From NCBI GenBank assembly GCA_021158465.1, contig JAGGUN010000005.1, positions 4,685 to 68,684 on the forward strand: 64,000 nucleotides of DNA, given 5' to 3'. This DNA comes from a bacterium. Lineage in GTDB: Bacteria; UBP14; UBA6098; 4484-93. Below, in pieces: positions 36,274 to 45,084 of this stretch; within the stretch, counting starts at the first letter, position 1; each line of letters starts with the position of its first letter. The notes below the pieces were generated by a model that saw only the letters and a program-made list of their open reading frames with translations, did not search any database and was not told where the DNA came from. The position numbers and the translations under genes are program-made.

Positions 36274-37188
36274 CTACTTCATAAGGTGCATAATAATTGC
36301 CTTCTGGACATGGAGTCTGTTTTCTGCCTGATCAAAAACCACAGAGTGTGGTCCGTCCATAACCTCGTCGGTAATCTCTCGTCCCCTTTCAGCAGGAAGA
36401 CAGTGCATAACAATGGCATCTGGGCTTGCCGATGCGAGGAGTGTTCTATTCACCTGGAAACTGGCGAGAAGCTTACTCCTCTCTTCCGATTTCTGCTTCT
36501 CGTGCATAGATGCCCAAACATCTGTATATATAACCTTCGCTCCCTTTACTGCCTCCTTGGGGTCGTGCAGAATACTAATCTTGCTTTTCTTCGCACCCGT
36601 TGCTCGTTTTAGTATCTCTTCATCGGGAGCAAGTCCCTCTGCTGTTGCAATCCTCAGGTTCATAGGGAGGAGTGAAGCAAGGTTCAACCAGGAGTTGGCG
36701 ATGTTGTTTGGGGCGCCGATATAGGTTATTGGAACACCTTCGATATAGCCGAACTTCTCCATAATAGTAAGAGCGTCTCCCATAACCTGGCAAGGATGAG
36801 TCAGGTCTGTCAAGGCGTTTATCACAGGCACAGAGGAATACTTGCCAAGCTTTTCCACATCCTCCTGAGAGAATGTTCTTATTACGATAAAATCGACATA
36901 TCTGGATAGTACCCGTGCTATGTCCTCGATACTTTCCCGCTTCCCGAATCCGATTTCTGCATCGGTTAAATAAACAGAGCTTCCGCCAAGTTGTGCTATT
37001 CCGACTTGGAAGCTCACCCGAGTTCTCAGAGAAGGTTTGTGGAATATAAGAGCTCCTGCCTTACCGGCAAGCGGTTTCGGACCTTCTCCCCATGCGCTCA
37101 TATGCTTGAGTATCATACCTCTGGCAATGACATCCTTCACCTCATCGGCGGTGAAGTCAGTTATCGTTATGAAATCTTTACCCTTCAT
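36274..37188 (-). CDS. argF: Ornithine carbamoyltransferase
   Basis: 304 residues. Carbamoyl-phosphate loop FHKPSLRTRVSFQVG, HPCQ, a DVWASM ornithine-loop segment and the Cys motif MHCLPAERGREIT. These assign the protein to the OTC branch of the transcarbamoylases, forming citrulline from ornithine and carbamoyl phosphate. Two positions differ from the commonest form: SLRTR instead of STRTR, and SMH instead of SMG in the ornithine loop. A strong AAAGGAGAG precedes the ATG. It is the last gene of the topA-xerC-hslVU run; no other arg gene is present. Confidence 0.9.
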   Translation of the reverse strand: MKGKDFITITDFTADEVKDVIARGMILKHMSAWGEGPKPLAGKAGALIFHKPSLRTRVSFQVGIAQLGGSSVYLTDAEIGFGKRESIEDIARVLSRYVDFIVIRTFSQEDVEKLGKYSSVPVINALTDLTHPCQVMGDALTIMEKFGYIEGVPITYIGAPNNIANSWLNLASLLPMNLRIATAEGLAPDEEILKRATGAKKSKISILHDPKEAVKGAKVIYTDVWASMHEKQKSEERSKLLASFQVNRTLLASASPDAIVMHCLPAERGREITDEVMDGPHSVVFDQAENRLHVQKAIIMHLMK

Positions 37189-37197
37189 TTCTCTCCT

Positions 37198-38562
37198 TTA
37201 CAGGATATAGTTACTCAGATCCTTGTTGGATATTATTGCCGACAGTTTCTTCTTCACCATAGATTTTCGGATGACAACCTCTTTATTTTTATACTTATCC
37301 AGAGAGAACATAACATCCTCCAGCAGGGCAGAAAGTACTGTATGGAGGCGTCTCGCTCCTGTGTCTTCCATCTGTGAGTTTGCCAGTGCTGCGAAATGAG
37401 CTATCTCCTTTATTGCTGCTCGGGTAAAGCGGAGTTTAGCGCCTTCAGATGCCACGAGTGCCTGGTACTGTTTGACCAAAGCGTTTTCTGGCTCTGTTAG
37501 GATGCGTCTGAAATCCTCTTCTGTAAGGCTATCCAATTCCACTCGGATAGGTAAGCGTCCCTGCAGTTCTGGTACAAGGTCTGATGGCTTGCAGTTTGAG
37601 AATGCGCCTGCAGAGATGAAAAGGATATGGTCGGTTCGGACGATGCCGTACTTAGTCATAACATTGCATCCTTCGATGAGTGGAAGCAGGTCTCTTTGGA
37701 CACCCTCGCGGGAAACATCTGGTCCCGATGTTGTGCCTTTCCCAACGATTTTGTCTATCTCGTCGATAAAGATGATTCCGGAGTTTTCAACGCGCTCCTT
37801 TGCGGTAGCTATTATCTGGTCCATATCGAGCATACGGTTTATCTCTTCCTGCAGGAATATATTGCGTGCTTCTGCGACGGTAGTTTTTCTTCTTTTCTTC
37901 TTTGTTGGGAAAATCCCTGAGAACATTTCTTGCAGGTTAACTCCGATGGTGTCGCCGGCTATGGGAGCGATCACCTCCATCACGGGGAAGAGCTCTTCAG
38001 TTGCATCTATCTCGATGACACGGTCCTCGAGCAATCCCGCTTCCAGCTGTCTTTTTATCTTGTTTCGGTTATTTCGCCAGCGTTCCTCCTGTTCAACCAA
38101 CTCTGGCGAGTAGTATTCACCACCCTGTTTCTTTCGTCTCGGCTTTGGAGGGAGAAGGCAATCAAGGAGCCTTGCATTTGCTATCTCCAAAGCCTTTGGC
38201 ATCACCTCCTTGCTCTTTTCCTGCTTAACCATACTAACTGCCAGGTCCATAAGGTCCCGGACCATAGATTCCACATCTCTGCCGACATAGCCGACCTCTG
38301 TGAATTTGGAGGCTTCTACTTTGACAAATGGTGCACCTGCGAGGTTCGCCAGTCTTCTGGCGATTTCTGTTTTGCCGACTCCTGTGGGACCGATCATAAG
38401 GATGTTGTTTGGCATAATCTCGTCCCTGAGGGGTCCTTTGACCCTTTGTCGGCGCCAGCGGTTACGCAGGGCAATAGCAACAGCACGCTTTGCCTTCTTT
38501 TGCCCGACTATATAGCGGTCAAGTTCCTTGACGATCTTCTCGGGCACCAATTCCTCATTCAT
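37198..38562 (-). CDS. hslU: HslU ATPase of the HslUV protease
   Basis: 454 residues. N-terminal VPEKIVKELDRYIVGQKKAK, Walker A GPTGVGKTE, the inserted I domain (about 110-245), Walker B FIDEIDKI, sensor ISAGAF and the C-terminal DLSNYIL tail that activates HslV. It unfolds substrates for the HslV peptidase in the cytoplasm. The ATG at 38562 follows GAGGTGA; an in-frame GTG two codons earlier is less likely. It begins eight bases after hslV. Confidence 0.97.
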   Translation of the reverse strand: MNEELVPEKIVKELDRYIVGQKKAKRAVAIALRNRWRRQRVKGPLRDEIMPNNILMIGPTGVGKTEIARRLANLAGAPFVKVEASKFTEVGYVGRDVESMVRDLMDLAVSMVKQEKSKEVMPKALEIANARLLDCLLPPKPRRKKQGGEYYSPELVEQEERWRNNRNKIKRQLEAGLLEDRVIEIDATEELFPVMEVIAPIAGDTIGVNLQEMFSGIFPTKKKRRKTTVAEARNIFLQEEINRMLDMDQIIATAKERVENSGIIFIDEIDKIVGKGTTSGPDVSREGVQRDLLPLIEGCNVMTKYGIVRTDHILFISAGAFSNCKPSDLVPELQGRLPIRVELDSLTEEDFRRILTEPENALVKQYQALVASEGAKLRFTRAAIKEIAHFAALANSQMEDTGARRLHTVLSALLEDVMFSLDKYKNKEVVIRKSMVKKKLSAIISNKDLSNYIL

Positions 38563-38569
38563 ACTCACC

Positions 38570-39103
38570 TCACAGTGTTAGGACCTTGATATTAGAGTTG
38601 GTATACACACATATCTTCGATGCTATCTCGAGTGCAAGCCTTGCGATCTCGGTTGCTTTCAAGGAGGTAGCTGTCTCGATGAGTGCGAGTGCTGCTGCTC
38701 TGGCGTATGCTCCGCCCGAGCCGATACCAACCACCGGCTCATCAGGTTCAACAACATCACCTGTGCCTGATATCACAAGCGACTTCTCCTTGTCCATAAC
38801 GAGGAGCATTGCCTCGAGCCGTCTGAGATATTTATCCGTTCTCCACTCCTTGGCAAGTTCAATCGCTGATTTCTCCAGCTTTCCCTTGAAGGCTTCGAGC
38901 CTGGTCTCAAACCGCTCGAGCAGTGTAAAGGAATCGGCGGCAGAGCCTGCGAAACCGGCAAGTATCGTATCGTTATACAGTTTGCGAATCTTCAACCCGC
39001 TTGATTTCAGGACAGTATCTCCAAGGGTTACCTGCCCATCTCCCGCAATAGCGACCTCTCCGCCATAACGGACGCCGAGTATTGTTGTCCCTTTAATATC
39101 CAT
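38570..39103 (-). CDS. hslV: HslV peptidase subunit
   Basis: 177 residues from the ATG at 39103, which has GGGAGATGG just upstream. [19 protein letters not shown] contains the nucleophile Thr6 after a predicted five-residue propeptide, followed by AGDGQVTLG and the conserved [13 protein letters not shown]. It forms the dodecameric proteolytic core with HslU caps. The longer open frame upstream overlaps xerC and does not resemble the family. Confidence 0.96.
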   Translation of the reverse strand: MDIKGTTILGVRYGGEVAIAGDGQVTLGDTVLKSSGLKIRKLYNDTILAGFAGSAADSFTLLERFETRLEAFKGKLEKSAIELAKEWRTDKYLRRLEAMLLVMDKEKSLVISGTGDVVEPDEPVVGIGSGGAYARAAALALIETATSLKATEIARLALEIASKICVYTNSNIKVLTL

Positions 39104-39113
39104 CCATCTCCCT

Positions 39114-40022
39114 TCAAGAATGTGGATGAGCCTTTTTGTAGACCTCCTTGAGATGTGCGAGGTCAAGATGCGTGTAGATCTGTGTCGTCGAGAGGGAGGC
39201 ATGCCCCAGAAGCTCTTTTATAGCAACAAGTGATGCGCCCTGCTCGAGCATATGGGTCGCGAATGTATGCCTGAGACTGTGTGGGGTAGCCTCTTTATCC
39301 GTTGCCAGGGAAAGATATTTCTCCACTATCCGACGGATACTTCTCACCTCCAAAGGATGCCCTCTCCTGCTCAGGAAGAGATGGTCTATATCCTCGCTGT
39401 GGGCAAGCTCCCCTCTGACGGAGAGATAGTTTTCCAGCGCGCTGCGCAGCTCTCGTCCTACCGGCACAAACCTCTGCTTTTTCCCCTTCCCTATAACCTT
39501 TATCTCACCTGCTGAGAGGTCTACATCCTTGAGCGTTAAGCCTGCCACCTCAGAGATGCGCATCCCTGTGTCGTAGAGCAGCTCAAGAATTGCCCTATCT
39601 CGCCTGCCAGCTGGGGTATCCTCGAACTCAATTGAAAGCAGGGAAAATATCTCAGGTAGTGAAAGGATGGTTGGCAGTCTTTTCTCACCCCTTGGAATGT
39701 CGATGTATGCTGCGTAGTTGACTTCAATCACACCGTTCTGGCACAGGAATTTCCCGAAGGATGAGAGCGCTGCCTTTTTCCTCACAAGCGTTGCTGCAGA
39801 ATACCCAGTGCGGTATAGGGAGAAGAAATAGTGCCTCAGAGCAACAATATCTACATCCGATGGATAGATAGTATCGGTCTCAAGCTCAGCCTTCATAAAC
39901 TCAACGAACTGGCGGAGATCGGTCTCATACCCTCTAACTGTCTCGGCGGAATATCCCCTATTCTTCCTAATGTGAAGGAGGAACTCCACGAGATAATCCT
40001 CGATGTTCATCTCTTTACACAT
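39114..40022 (-). CDS. xerC: Tyrosine recombinase XerC-like
   Basis: About 302 residues. N-terminal core-binding domain ([20 protein letters not shown]), then catalytic Arg in [12 protein letters not shown], Lys in [19 protein letters not shown], His in LGHASLS and Tyr in TTQIYTH. The position between topA and hslV is the classic place for xerC/codV in Firmicutes-type operons. Start codon is uncertain (ATG at 40022 or 40010, both without a clear Shine-Dalgarno). Likely partner of the XerD-like protein at 26238-27158. Confidence 0.9.
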   Translation of the reverse strand: MCKEMNIEDYLVEFLLHIRKNRGYSAETVRGYETDLRQFVEFMKAELETDTIYPSDVDIVALRHYFFSLYRTGYSAATLVRKKAALSSFGKFLCQNGVIEVNYAAYIDIPRGEKRLPTILSLPEIFSLLSIEFEDTPAGRRDRAILELLYDTGMRISEVAGLTLKDVDLSAGEIKVIGKGKKQRFVPVGRELRSALENYLSVRGELAHSEDIDHLFLSRRGHPLEVRSIRRIVEKYLSLATDKEATPHSLRHTFATHMLEQGASLVAIKELLGHASLSTTQIYTHLDLAHLKEVYKKAHPHS

Positions 40023-40040
40023 AGGCAAAGGGGGAAAGGG

Positions 40041-42101
40041 TTATTCTTTCATCTCTTCCGTGTATGAGCAGACTGTACAATAGATTTCTTTCTTGCCCCT
40101 TCTGACAAACCTTGTTGGTGCGCCGCATTTCGGACAGGGAGAAGAGATTGGTGTATCCCAGGATGCGAAGCTACACTTAGGGTAGTTGGAGCATCCGTAA
40201 AATTTTCTACCTCTTTTCGTCATCCTCTCTACGAGGTATCCGTCGCAACCTTCATAAGGGCAGCGGATTTCCGTGGTTATAGGTTCAGAGTATTTACATC
40301 TTGGAAAGTTGGAACAAGCAAGGAACTTCCCGTATCTGCCCATCTTGATCACCATCGGGGCACCACACTTCGGGCATCTCTTTTCGGTGGTCTTGGTTAG
40401 CTTGCTCTTGAACTCGGCGATTGTCTTCTTAGCCTGGTCGATGAGTTCCTCCAGCTCCTCGTAAAAATCGGAGAGGACACCCACCCAGTTGGCTTTTCCT
40501 TCTTCAATCTTATCGAGCTTACTCTCCAGCTCGGCGGTGAACCCAACATCAAATATCTGCTCGAACCTACCGGACAAAAACTCATTCACAATCCGTCCTA
40601 TCTCAGTAGGAACAAGGGTCTTATCCCTCTTGACAACATATTTTCTGGCAAAGAGAGTAGAGATAATCTGTGCGTATGTGCTTGGTCGTCCTATTCCATC
40701 GGCTTCGAGCTGTTTCACGAGCGTTCCCTCGGAGAATCTGGGCGGAGGCTTGGTAAAGTTCTGCTTGGGGGAAATCTTCTTCGGAGAGATTAACATCCCC
40801 TCGGAAAGCTCTGGAAGGTGATAGCCCTTCTCCTTCTCCCCGTTGCGGTCTGGAAAGACGCGCAAGAACCCGTCGAACACAAGGGTTTGCTCATCGGAAA
40901 CAAACAGATACCCATTGGATGCTATCTCTACCTTAGTTGTGTCGTAGACCGCGTCTGACATCTGGGAGGCGAGGAACCTACGATATATGAGGTCGTATAG
41001 CTTATACTGGTCAACGGTAAGATACTCTCTTATCTTCTCGGGTGTAAGAGAGAGGTCAGTTGGTCTTATCGCCTCATGGGCATCCTGCGAGAGGTTCTTG
41101 TTTTTGAACCTCCTGGGGGAGGAATAGTCCGAGCCAAAATTGTCTGTGATATACCTCTTAGCAGCGGCTATAGCAGATTCAGCAAGTCTCACTGAGTCGG
41201 TTCTCATATATGTAATAAGTCCCACTGGACCAGCTTCACCCAGTTCAACCCCCTCGTAGAGGGATTGGGCGGTTCTCATCGTTCTCAAGGTAGAGAAACC
41301 GAGTCTTTTTGCTGCCTCGAGTTGCATCGTCGATGTAATAAACGGTGGAGACGGGGACCTCCTCTTTCTTTTCTTTACAACCTTCTGAACGGAGAACTGG
41401 CTCGAACGGAGCTTTTTTATGTGCTCATTGACCTCCTTCTCGTTGGGTATACGCTGTTTTTTCCCGTTTATCTTCTCAAGCTTTGCGGAGAACTCTATAT
41501 TGTTTTTGACAAAAGTAGCAGTTATCGTCCAGTACTCTTCAGGCACAAAAGATTGGATTTGCTCCTCCCGCTCGCAGACAAGTCTCAGCGCAACGGACTG
41601 GACGCGTCCTGCTGACAAGCCGCCGTAGATAGCCTTCCATAGAAGAGGGGATACCTCATATCCAACGAGCCTATCGAGTATTCGTCTTGCCTGCTGAGCA
41701 TTGACTTTGTGTATGTCGAGTGTTGTTGGGTGGCTTATTCCAGCGAGAACAGCCCGCTTGGTTATCTCGTTGAAGAGGACACGATAGATATTTTTCCCTT
41801 TACTGTCGATGAACCTTGATATATGCCAGGCTATCGCTTCTCCTTCTCTATCGGGGTCTGATGCGAGGAAGATGTTGTCTGCATCACGAGCCAGCCGTTT
41901 TATCTCCTCGATAAACTTTTCCTTACCAGGGATAATCTCGTACTTCGGCTTGAAGTTGTTTTTGACATCGACGGCAAGCTCCTTCTTGGGTAGGTCAACT
42001 ATATGCCCGGCGGATGCCACAACGGTAAAATCCTCGGTTAGGTAGCGCCTGAGTGTCCGGCACTTAGTCGGCGATTCCACTATGACGAGGTTTTTTGCCA
42101 T
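40041..42101 (-). CDS. topA: DNA topoisomerase I
   Basis: 686 residues. N-terminal Toprim domain (NLVIVESPTKCRTL, DPDREGEAIAW), active-site Tyr298 in GLITYMRTDS, and three C-terminal Cys4 zinc ribbons (CPKCGAPMVIKMGRYGKF, CPYEGCDGYLVER, CPKCGAPTRFVRR). It relaxes negative supercoils. It begins six bases after rpoZ and is followed by xerC. Confidence 0.97.
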   Translation of the reverse strand: MAKNLVIVESPTKCRTLRRYLTEDFTVVASAGHIVDLPKKELAVDVKNNFKPKYEIIPGKEKFIEEIKRLARDADNIFLASDPDREGEAIAWHISRFIDSKGKNIYRVLFNEITKRAVLAGISHPTTLDIHKVNAQQARRILDRLVGYEVSPLLWKAIYGGLSAGRVQSVALRLVCEREEQIQSFVPEEYWTITATFVKNNIEFSAKLEKINGKKQRIPNEKEVNEHIKKLRSSQFSVQKVVKKRKRRSPSPPFITSTMQLEAAKRLGFSTLRTMRTAQSLYEGVELGEAGPVGLITYMRTDSVRLAESAIAAAKRYITDNFGSDYSSPRRFKNKNLSQDAHEAIRPTDLSLTPEKIREYLTVDQYKLYDLIYRRFLASQMSDAVYDTTKVEIASNGYLFVSDEQTLVFDGFLRVFPDRNGEKEKGYHLPELSEGMLISPKKISPKQNFTKPPPRFSEGTLVKQLEADGIGRPSTYAQIISTLFARKYVVKRDKTLVPTEIGRIVNEFLSGRFEQIFDVGFTAELESKLDKIEEGKANWVGVLSDFYEELEELIDQAKKTIAEFKSKLTKTTEKRCPKCGAPMVIKMGRYGKFLACSNFPRCKYSEPITTEIRCPYEGCDGYLVERMTKRGRKFYGCSNYPKCSFASWDTPISSPCPKCGAPTRFVRRGKKEIYCTVCSYTEEMKE

Positions 42102-42107
42102 AATTTC

Positions 42108-42386
42108 TTAAAGCACCGTCTTTCCAGCTTTCGGAGGAGTTTCTTCCAAGGAAGAGCTCGCTTTGTAGACTTCCTCTGTCCGCTCGTAGGTAATGCTCCC
42201 ATCGATCAGTCCCTTGATAGCCTTGATAGTATCCTTCTCTTTGGTTATTGCTTTGCGCTCCATCTGCTGTTCAAGCGCCACTCTCTTCTCCGTAATCTGT
42301 CTTGCCCGCCTCGCAAGAAGTATTACTATCTCGAAGCGGTTAAGATCCCCCCTTACCTCATCTATCTTTCTCTCTATCTCATACAT
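42108..42386 (-). CDS. rpoZ: RNA polymerase omega subunit
   Basis: 92 residues. NRFEIVILLARRARQI corresponds to the omega signature (N-R/Y-E-x-V-x-x-A-x-RARQ), and IKAIKGLIDGSITYE to the later REIAEGKI helix. The order gmk-rpoZ is very widely conserved. The start overlaps the gmk stop by eight bases, with GGGGGTAGAG upstream. The C-terminal part is divergent and low in conservation. Confidence 0.88.
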   Translation of the reverse strand: MYEIERKIDEVRGDLNRFEIVILLARRARQITEKRVALEQQMERKAITKEKDTIKAIKGLIDGSITYERTEEVYKASSSLEETPPKAGKTVL

Positions 42387-43032
42387 TGTCTCTACCCCCT
42401 TTGGGAAAGAACGCTTGGAATTTCTCTATACGAGAGGTTCTTGATTTCTCGGCGAATATTATCTTTTCGATATCCGAGACTGCCTGAGGAACGGTTTCAT
42501 TGAAGACAAAATAATCATAGCTGTGGAGAAATTGCAACTCCTTATCTGCGGATGCGAGACGGTTTCTTATCTCATCAGGAGAATCCTTCCCTCTCGATAT
42601 TATCCTATTGCGGAGCGCCTCGTAGGAAGGTGGTAGAAGATACAACAGAACGGTATGATCAGGGAAAGCTTTCTTTATAGAGTGTCCACCGGCAAAATCG
42701 ATATCGAATACCATCGTCTTCCCGGACCGGAGTGCTTCTTTAATCCCGTTCGCCGGTGTACCGTACAGGTTTCCATAAATTTCCGTGTGTTCGACAAAGT
42801 ATCCTTGAGAAAGCTTCTGGAGAAACTCATCCTTGCTTATGAAATAATAATCCCTGCCGTCCTTCTCGCCAGGTCTGGGAGCTCTGGTGGTTGCAGAAAT
42901 GGACAATATAAATTCTGGGTGTCTATCCGTGAGCGCCCTGCAGATAGTAGTCTTACCTGTTCCTGAGGGGGCTGAGATGACCAAAAGAAGCCCCTCTTCC
43001 TTAACACTTACCACCACACCTCTATTATTCAT
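42379..43032 (-). CDS. gmk: Guanylate kinase
   Basis: About 217 residues from the ATG at 43032. P-loop SAPSGTGKTT, SISATTRAPRPGEKDG for GMP binding and the conserved GKTMVFDIDFAGG. It phosphorylates GMP to GDP. The open frame extends to a GTG at 43107, but a strong promoter (43067-43094) lies inside that extension and family members start close to the P-loop, so 43032 or one of the GTGs shortly after is the likely start. Neighbours yicC and rpoZ are the usual ones. Confidence 0.93.
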   Translation of the reverse strand: MNNRGVVVSVKEEGLLLVISAPSGTGKTTICRALTDRHPEFILSISATTRAPRPGEKDGRDYYFISKDEFLQKLSQGYFVEHTEIYGNLYGTPANGIKEALRSGKTMVFDIDFAGGHSIKKAFPDHTVLLYLLPPSYEALRNRIISRGKDSPDEIRNRLASADKELQFLHSYDYFVFNETVPQAVSDIEKIIFAEKSRTSRIEKFQAFFPKGGRDNV

Positions 43033-43066
43033 AACGGGTTTCTCATCGAGGCGATTTCGACGAACA

Positions 43067-43094
43067 AATATATCCAAAAACGAGAAAATGTCAA
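43067..43094 (-). promoter_or_regulatory. Promoter of gmk-rpoZ-topA
   Basis: Minus strand TTGACA (43094-43089), 16-base spacer, TATATT (43072-43067). It lies 23 bases after the yicC stop and 35 bases before the chosen gmk ATG. Confidence 0.65.
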
Positions 43095-43116
43095 AGTTTA
43101 TTTTCACAGGTGAAAA

Positions 43117-44001
43117 TCATTCAACATTCTGGACCTGTTCACGGAGCTGCTCAAGCACAGCGCGCATCGAGATGGTCTCGTCTATTATCTCCTGCTGACT
43201 ACTTTTCGCAGCAATAGTTGTTGCTTCTCTGTGCAATTCCTGTAGAAGGAAGTTTAGTCTTCGACCGACCGGCTCATCACATAGAAGAAGCTTCCGCATC
43301 TGAGATATATGGCTTTTAAACCGAACTATCTCCTCCTTTATATCCAACTTCTGGAGTAAAAGGAGCATCGCCGAACCTATCTTCTCCTCATAAGCAGATG
43401 TATCTGAGAACAATTCTTTTGCGTCCCTGCGAAGCTTTTTCAGAACAAGTTCCCTTACCACCCCTTCCGAGACCCTCTCTATCCGCTCGATGGATGATGA
43501 GAGCCTGTCTATACCCGCTTCAATCTGGGCTGAAAGGTTTTTCCCTTCTTCTTTTTTCATCCTGTCGAGCTCCTCAAAAGCCTCAACAAGCGAGCGATAG
43601 ACAGGTTCCCATACCACCTCATCGAGTGAGCTACTCCTATCGAGCCTGACAACATCTGGGAAAGCGGTCAAGATATTAACCTTCACATCATCGGGGAGGG
43701 GATCTTTCCCCAGAACGCTTTTAAATACCTTTTCATACTCTCTAAAAAGAGGCATATCGAGTGTCGGTGAGACAAGTGCCCTCATACTGACAGGGGTAAT
43801 CCTGATAACGACTGTTATCCTCCCCCTTGATACCTTCTCGCGGATAAGCATATCTACCTTGTGCTCCATCTCTTGGAAGCGGGATGGGAGCTTCACGGAG
43901 ATGCTCAAGAAACGGCTATTAAACGAGCTAACGGTCGTTTCAACAAATATCTCGTTCGCCTCAAAAGAGGCGCTACCAAACCCTGTAAGGCTTTTTATCA
44001 T
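43117..44001 (-). CDS. yicC: YicC-family protein (putative endoribonuclease)
   Basis: 294 residues. The N-terminal MIKSLTGFGSA and SFNSRFLSISVKLP, and the C-terminal EPVGRRLNFLLQELHREATTIAAKS are signatures of the YicC family, reported as metal-dependent endoribonucleases in enteric bacteria. The order yicC-gmk-rpoZ is conserved. Its ATG overlaps the stop of the exosortase-partner gene, so it may be read from the surface-protein transcript. Confidence 0.93.
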   Translation of the reverse strand: MIKSLTGFGSASFEANEIFVETTVSSFNSRFLSISVKLPSRFQEMEHKVDMLIREKVSRGRITVVIRITPVSMRALVSPTLDMPLFREYEKVFKSVLGKDPLPDDVKVNILTAFPDVVRLDRSSSLDEVVWEPVYRSLVEAFEELDRMKKEEGKNLSAQIEAGIDRLSSSIERIERVSEGVVRELVLKKLRRDAKELFSDTSAYEEKIGSAMLLLLQKLDIKEEIVRFKSHISQMRKLLLCDEPVGRRLNFLLQELHREATTIAAKSSQQEIIDETISMRAVLEQLREQVQNVE

Positions 44002-44504
44002 TCAAACATCCTATCGAAGCTTATCTCTCTACCTGCAAAGAACATCCACAGGAAGAACGGCAGGAAAGCAAGGAGTAGTGCATCGATAAACACCTTTATC
44101 CCCTCGAGGGTGGACGAGCCGCTCTCGACGAAAAGGATAATAACCGATAGCGCAACTATATGGAAGATGATAAGTATTCCAAACCCGAGCAGGGCATCCC
44201 TTAACCTTTTGTTCCAGCGTATACTTTTTGATGCAACAAGCAACGCCCAGAACGGGATAATATTCGCCACAACCGGGTTTGCTGAAACGGAGAAATCCGC
44301 TCTCATACTGTATGAACGAACGAAAAGTTCACCCGCGCGTGTGAAAAGATATTCAAGCCTCCCACGTGAGAAAACATCAGAGAACCAGACAGAAACCCTC
44401 CCTACAACAGATATATAGGCATCCCTTACGAAAAACCAGAGAAGAAACAGGACAATAGCGGAGGCGAAAAATCTTACAAGGAACAGGAGTTTATCTTTTA
44501 GCAC
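43998..44504 (-). CDS. Four-TM membrane protein coupled to exosortase
   Basis: 168 residues, GTG start at 44504, overlapping the exosortase gene by 14 bases. Predicted helices at about 8-27, 80-95, 108-129 and 139-157, with a loop of about 50 residues between the first two (RGRLEYLFTRAGELFVRSY). No motif I can name. Small membrane proteins are known next to some exosortase types (for example exosortase H-associated proteins), and the tight overlap suggests the same here. It could hold the exosortase or its substrate, or form part of the acceptor transfer; all inference. Confidence 0.7.
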   Translation of the reverse strand: MLKDKLLFLVRFFASAIVLFLLWFFVRDAYISVVGRVSVWFSDVFSRGRLEYLFTRAGELFVRSYSMRADFSVSANPVVANIIPFWALLVASKSIRWNKRLRDALLGFGILIIFHIVALSVIILFVESGSSTLEGIKVFIDALLLAFLPFFLWMFFAGREISFDRMFE

Positions 44505-45024
44505 GCTCCACCACCCTGTCTATCCATAGCACCCAAAGTAGCAGAACGACCACGATAAATGTTATCTGCCAGAGGTATTCGTGAACAAAATCAAAGACCG
44601 GCCGGGAGAAGTACTCACCAATCACCGCAAGGAGGACAAGCCTTACAATATTCAGGATAAATACAGCTGGGAGACCGACTATATGCCCCAAGAGCTTGTG
44701 CCACCCGCGAGAGGGGTAAGCAAGAATCGCTCCTGACAAGATAAAAAACGCGAACACCCCCGTGCATTCATACACAATCTCAAGGGAGATATGCTTTAGC
44801 TGAATCACTGCACCTGATAGGGAAACAGAAAAGCCAAGAAGTTTGAGTACCCTAAAAAACAACCTTGCTGTGAAGCTAACTGGAGCAACCCTAAAAGATT
44901 CTGGAGGAAGGACATAGAGAAGAAGATACTCTGCAACGACAAAGAGTATCATAAAGATGAGGAAGCGTAGGACCAATGTTCGAGTCCCTCTCCCCCCCAG
45001 CTTTCTCCCTTTTTTACTTGCCAT
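44491..45024 (-). CDS. Exosortase/archaeosortase-family protein
   Basis: About 177 residues from the ATG at 45024 (upstream TTG codons at 45069 and 45051 are in frame, but the sequence between holds a hairpin). There are about five or six TM helices. The family's catalytic triad is visible: Cys87 in VYECTGVFAFFILSGAILAYP, Arg128 in ILNIVRLVLLAVIGE and His148 in FDFVHEYLWQ. Exosortases cut C-terminal tripartite sorting signals (motif, TM, basic tail) in the membrane and transfer the protein to another carrier. The short length is near the exosortase H-like group. The adjacent 57-residue gene is the obvious substrate candidate. Confidence 0.85.
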   Translation of the reverse strand: MASKKGRKLGGRGTRTLVLRFLIFMILFVVAEYLLLYVLPPESFRVAPVSFTARLFFRVLKLLGFSVSLSGAVIQLKHISLEIVYECTGVFAFFILSGAILAYPSRGWHKLLGHIVGLPAVFILNIVRLVLLAVIGEYFSRPVFDFVHEYLWQITFIVVVLLLWVLWIDRVVERAKR

Positions 45025-45041
45025 ATGGGAGAGGTAGGAAA

Positions 45042-45065
45042 GGGGGAGCAAAAGAACACTCCCCC
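45042..45065 (-). promoter_or_regulatory. Hairpin between mini-protein and exosortase genes
   Basis: Perfect 7-bp GC stem: CTCCCCC (45059-45065 plus strand) with GGGGGAG (45042-45048), 10-base loop. On the minus (coding) strand the stem is followed only by TTTCC, so it may be a partial terminator or an mRNA-stabilising 3' structure. It would allow more mini-protein than exosortase from one transcript. Confidence 0.55.
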
Positions 45066-45084
45066 ACAAGTCTACCGGATTTTC

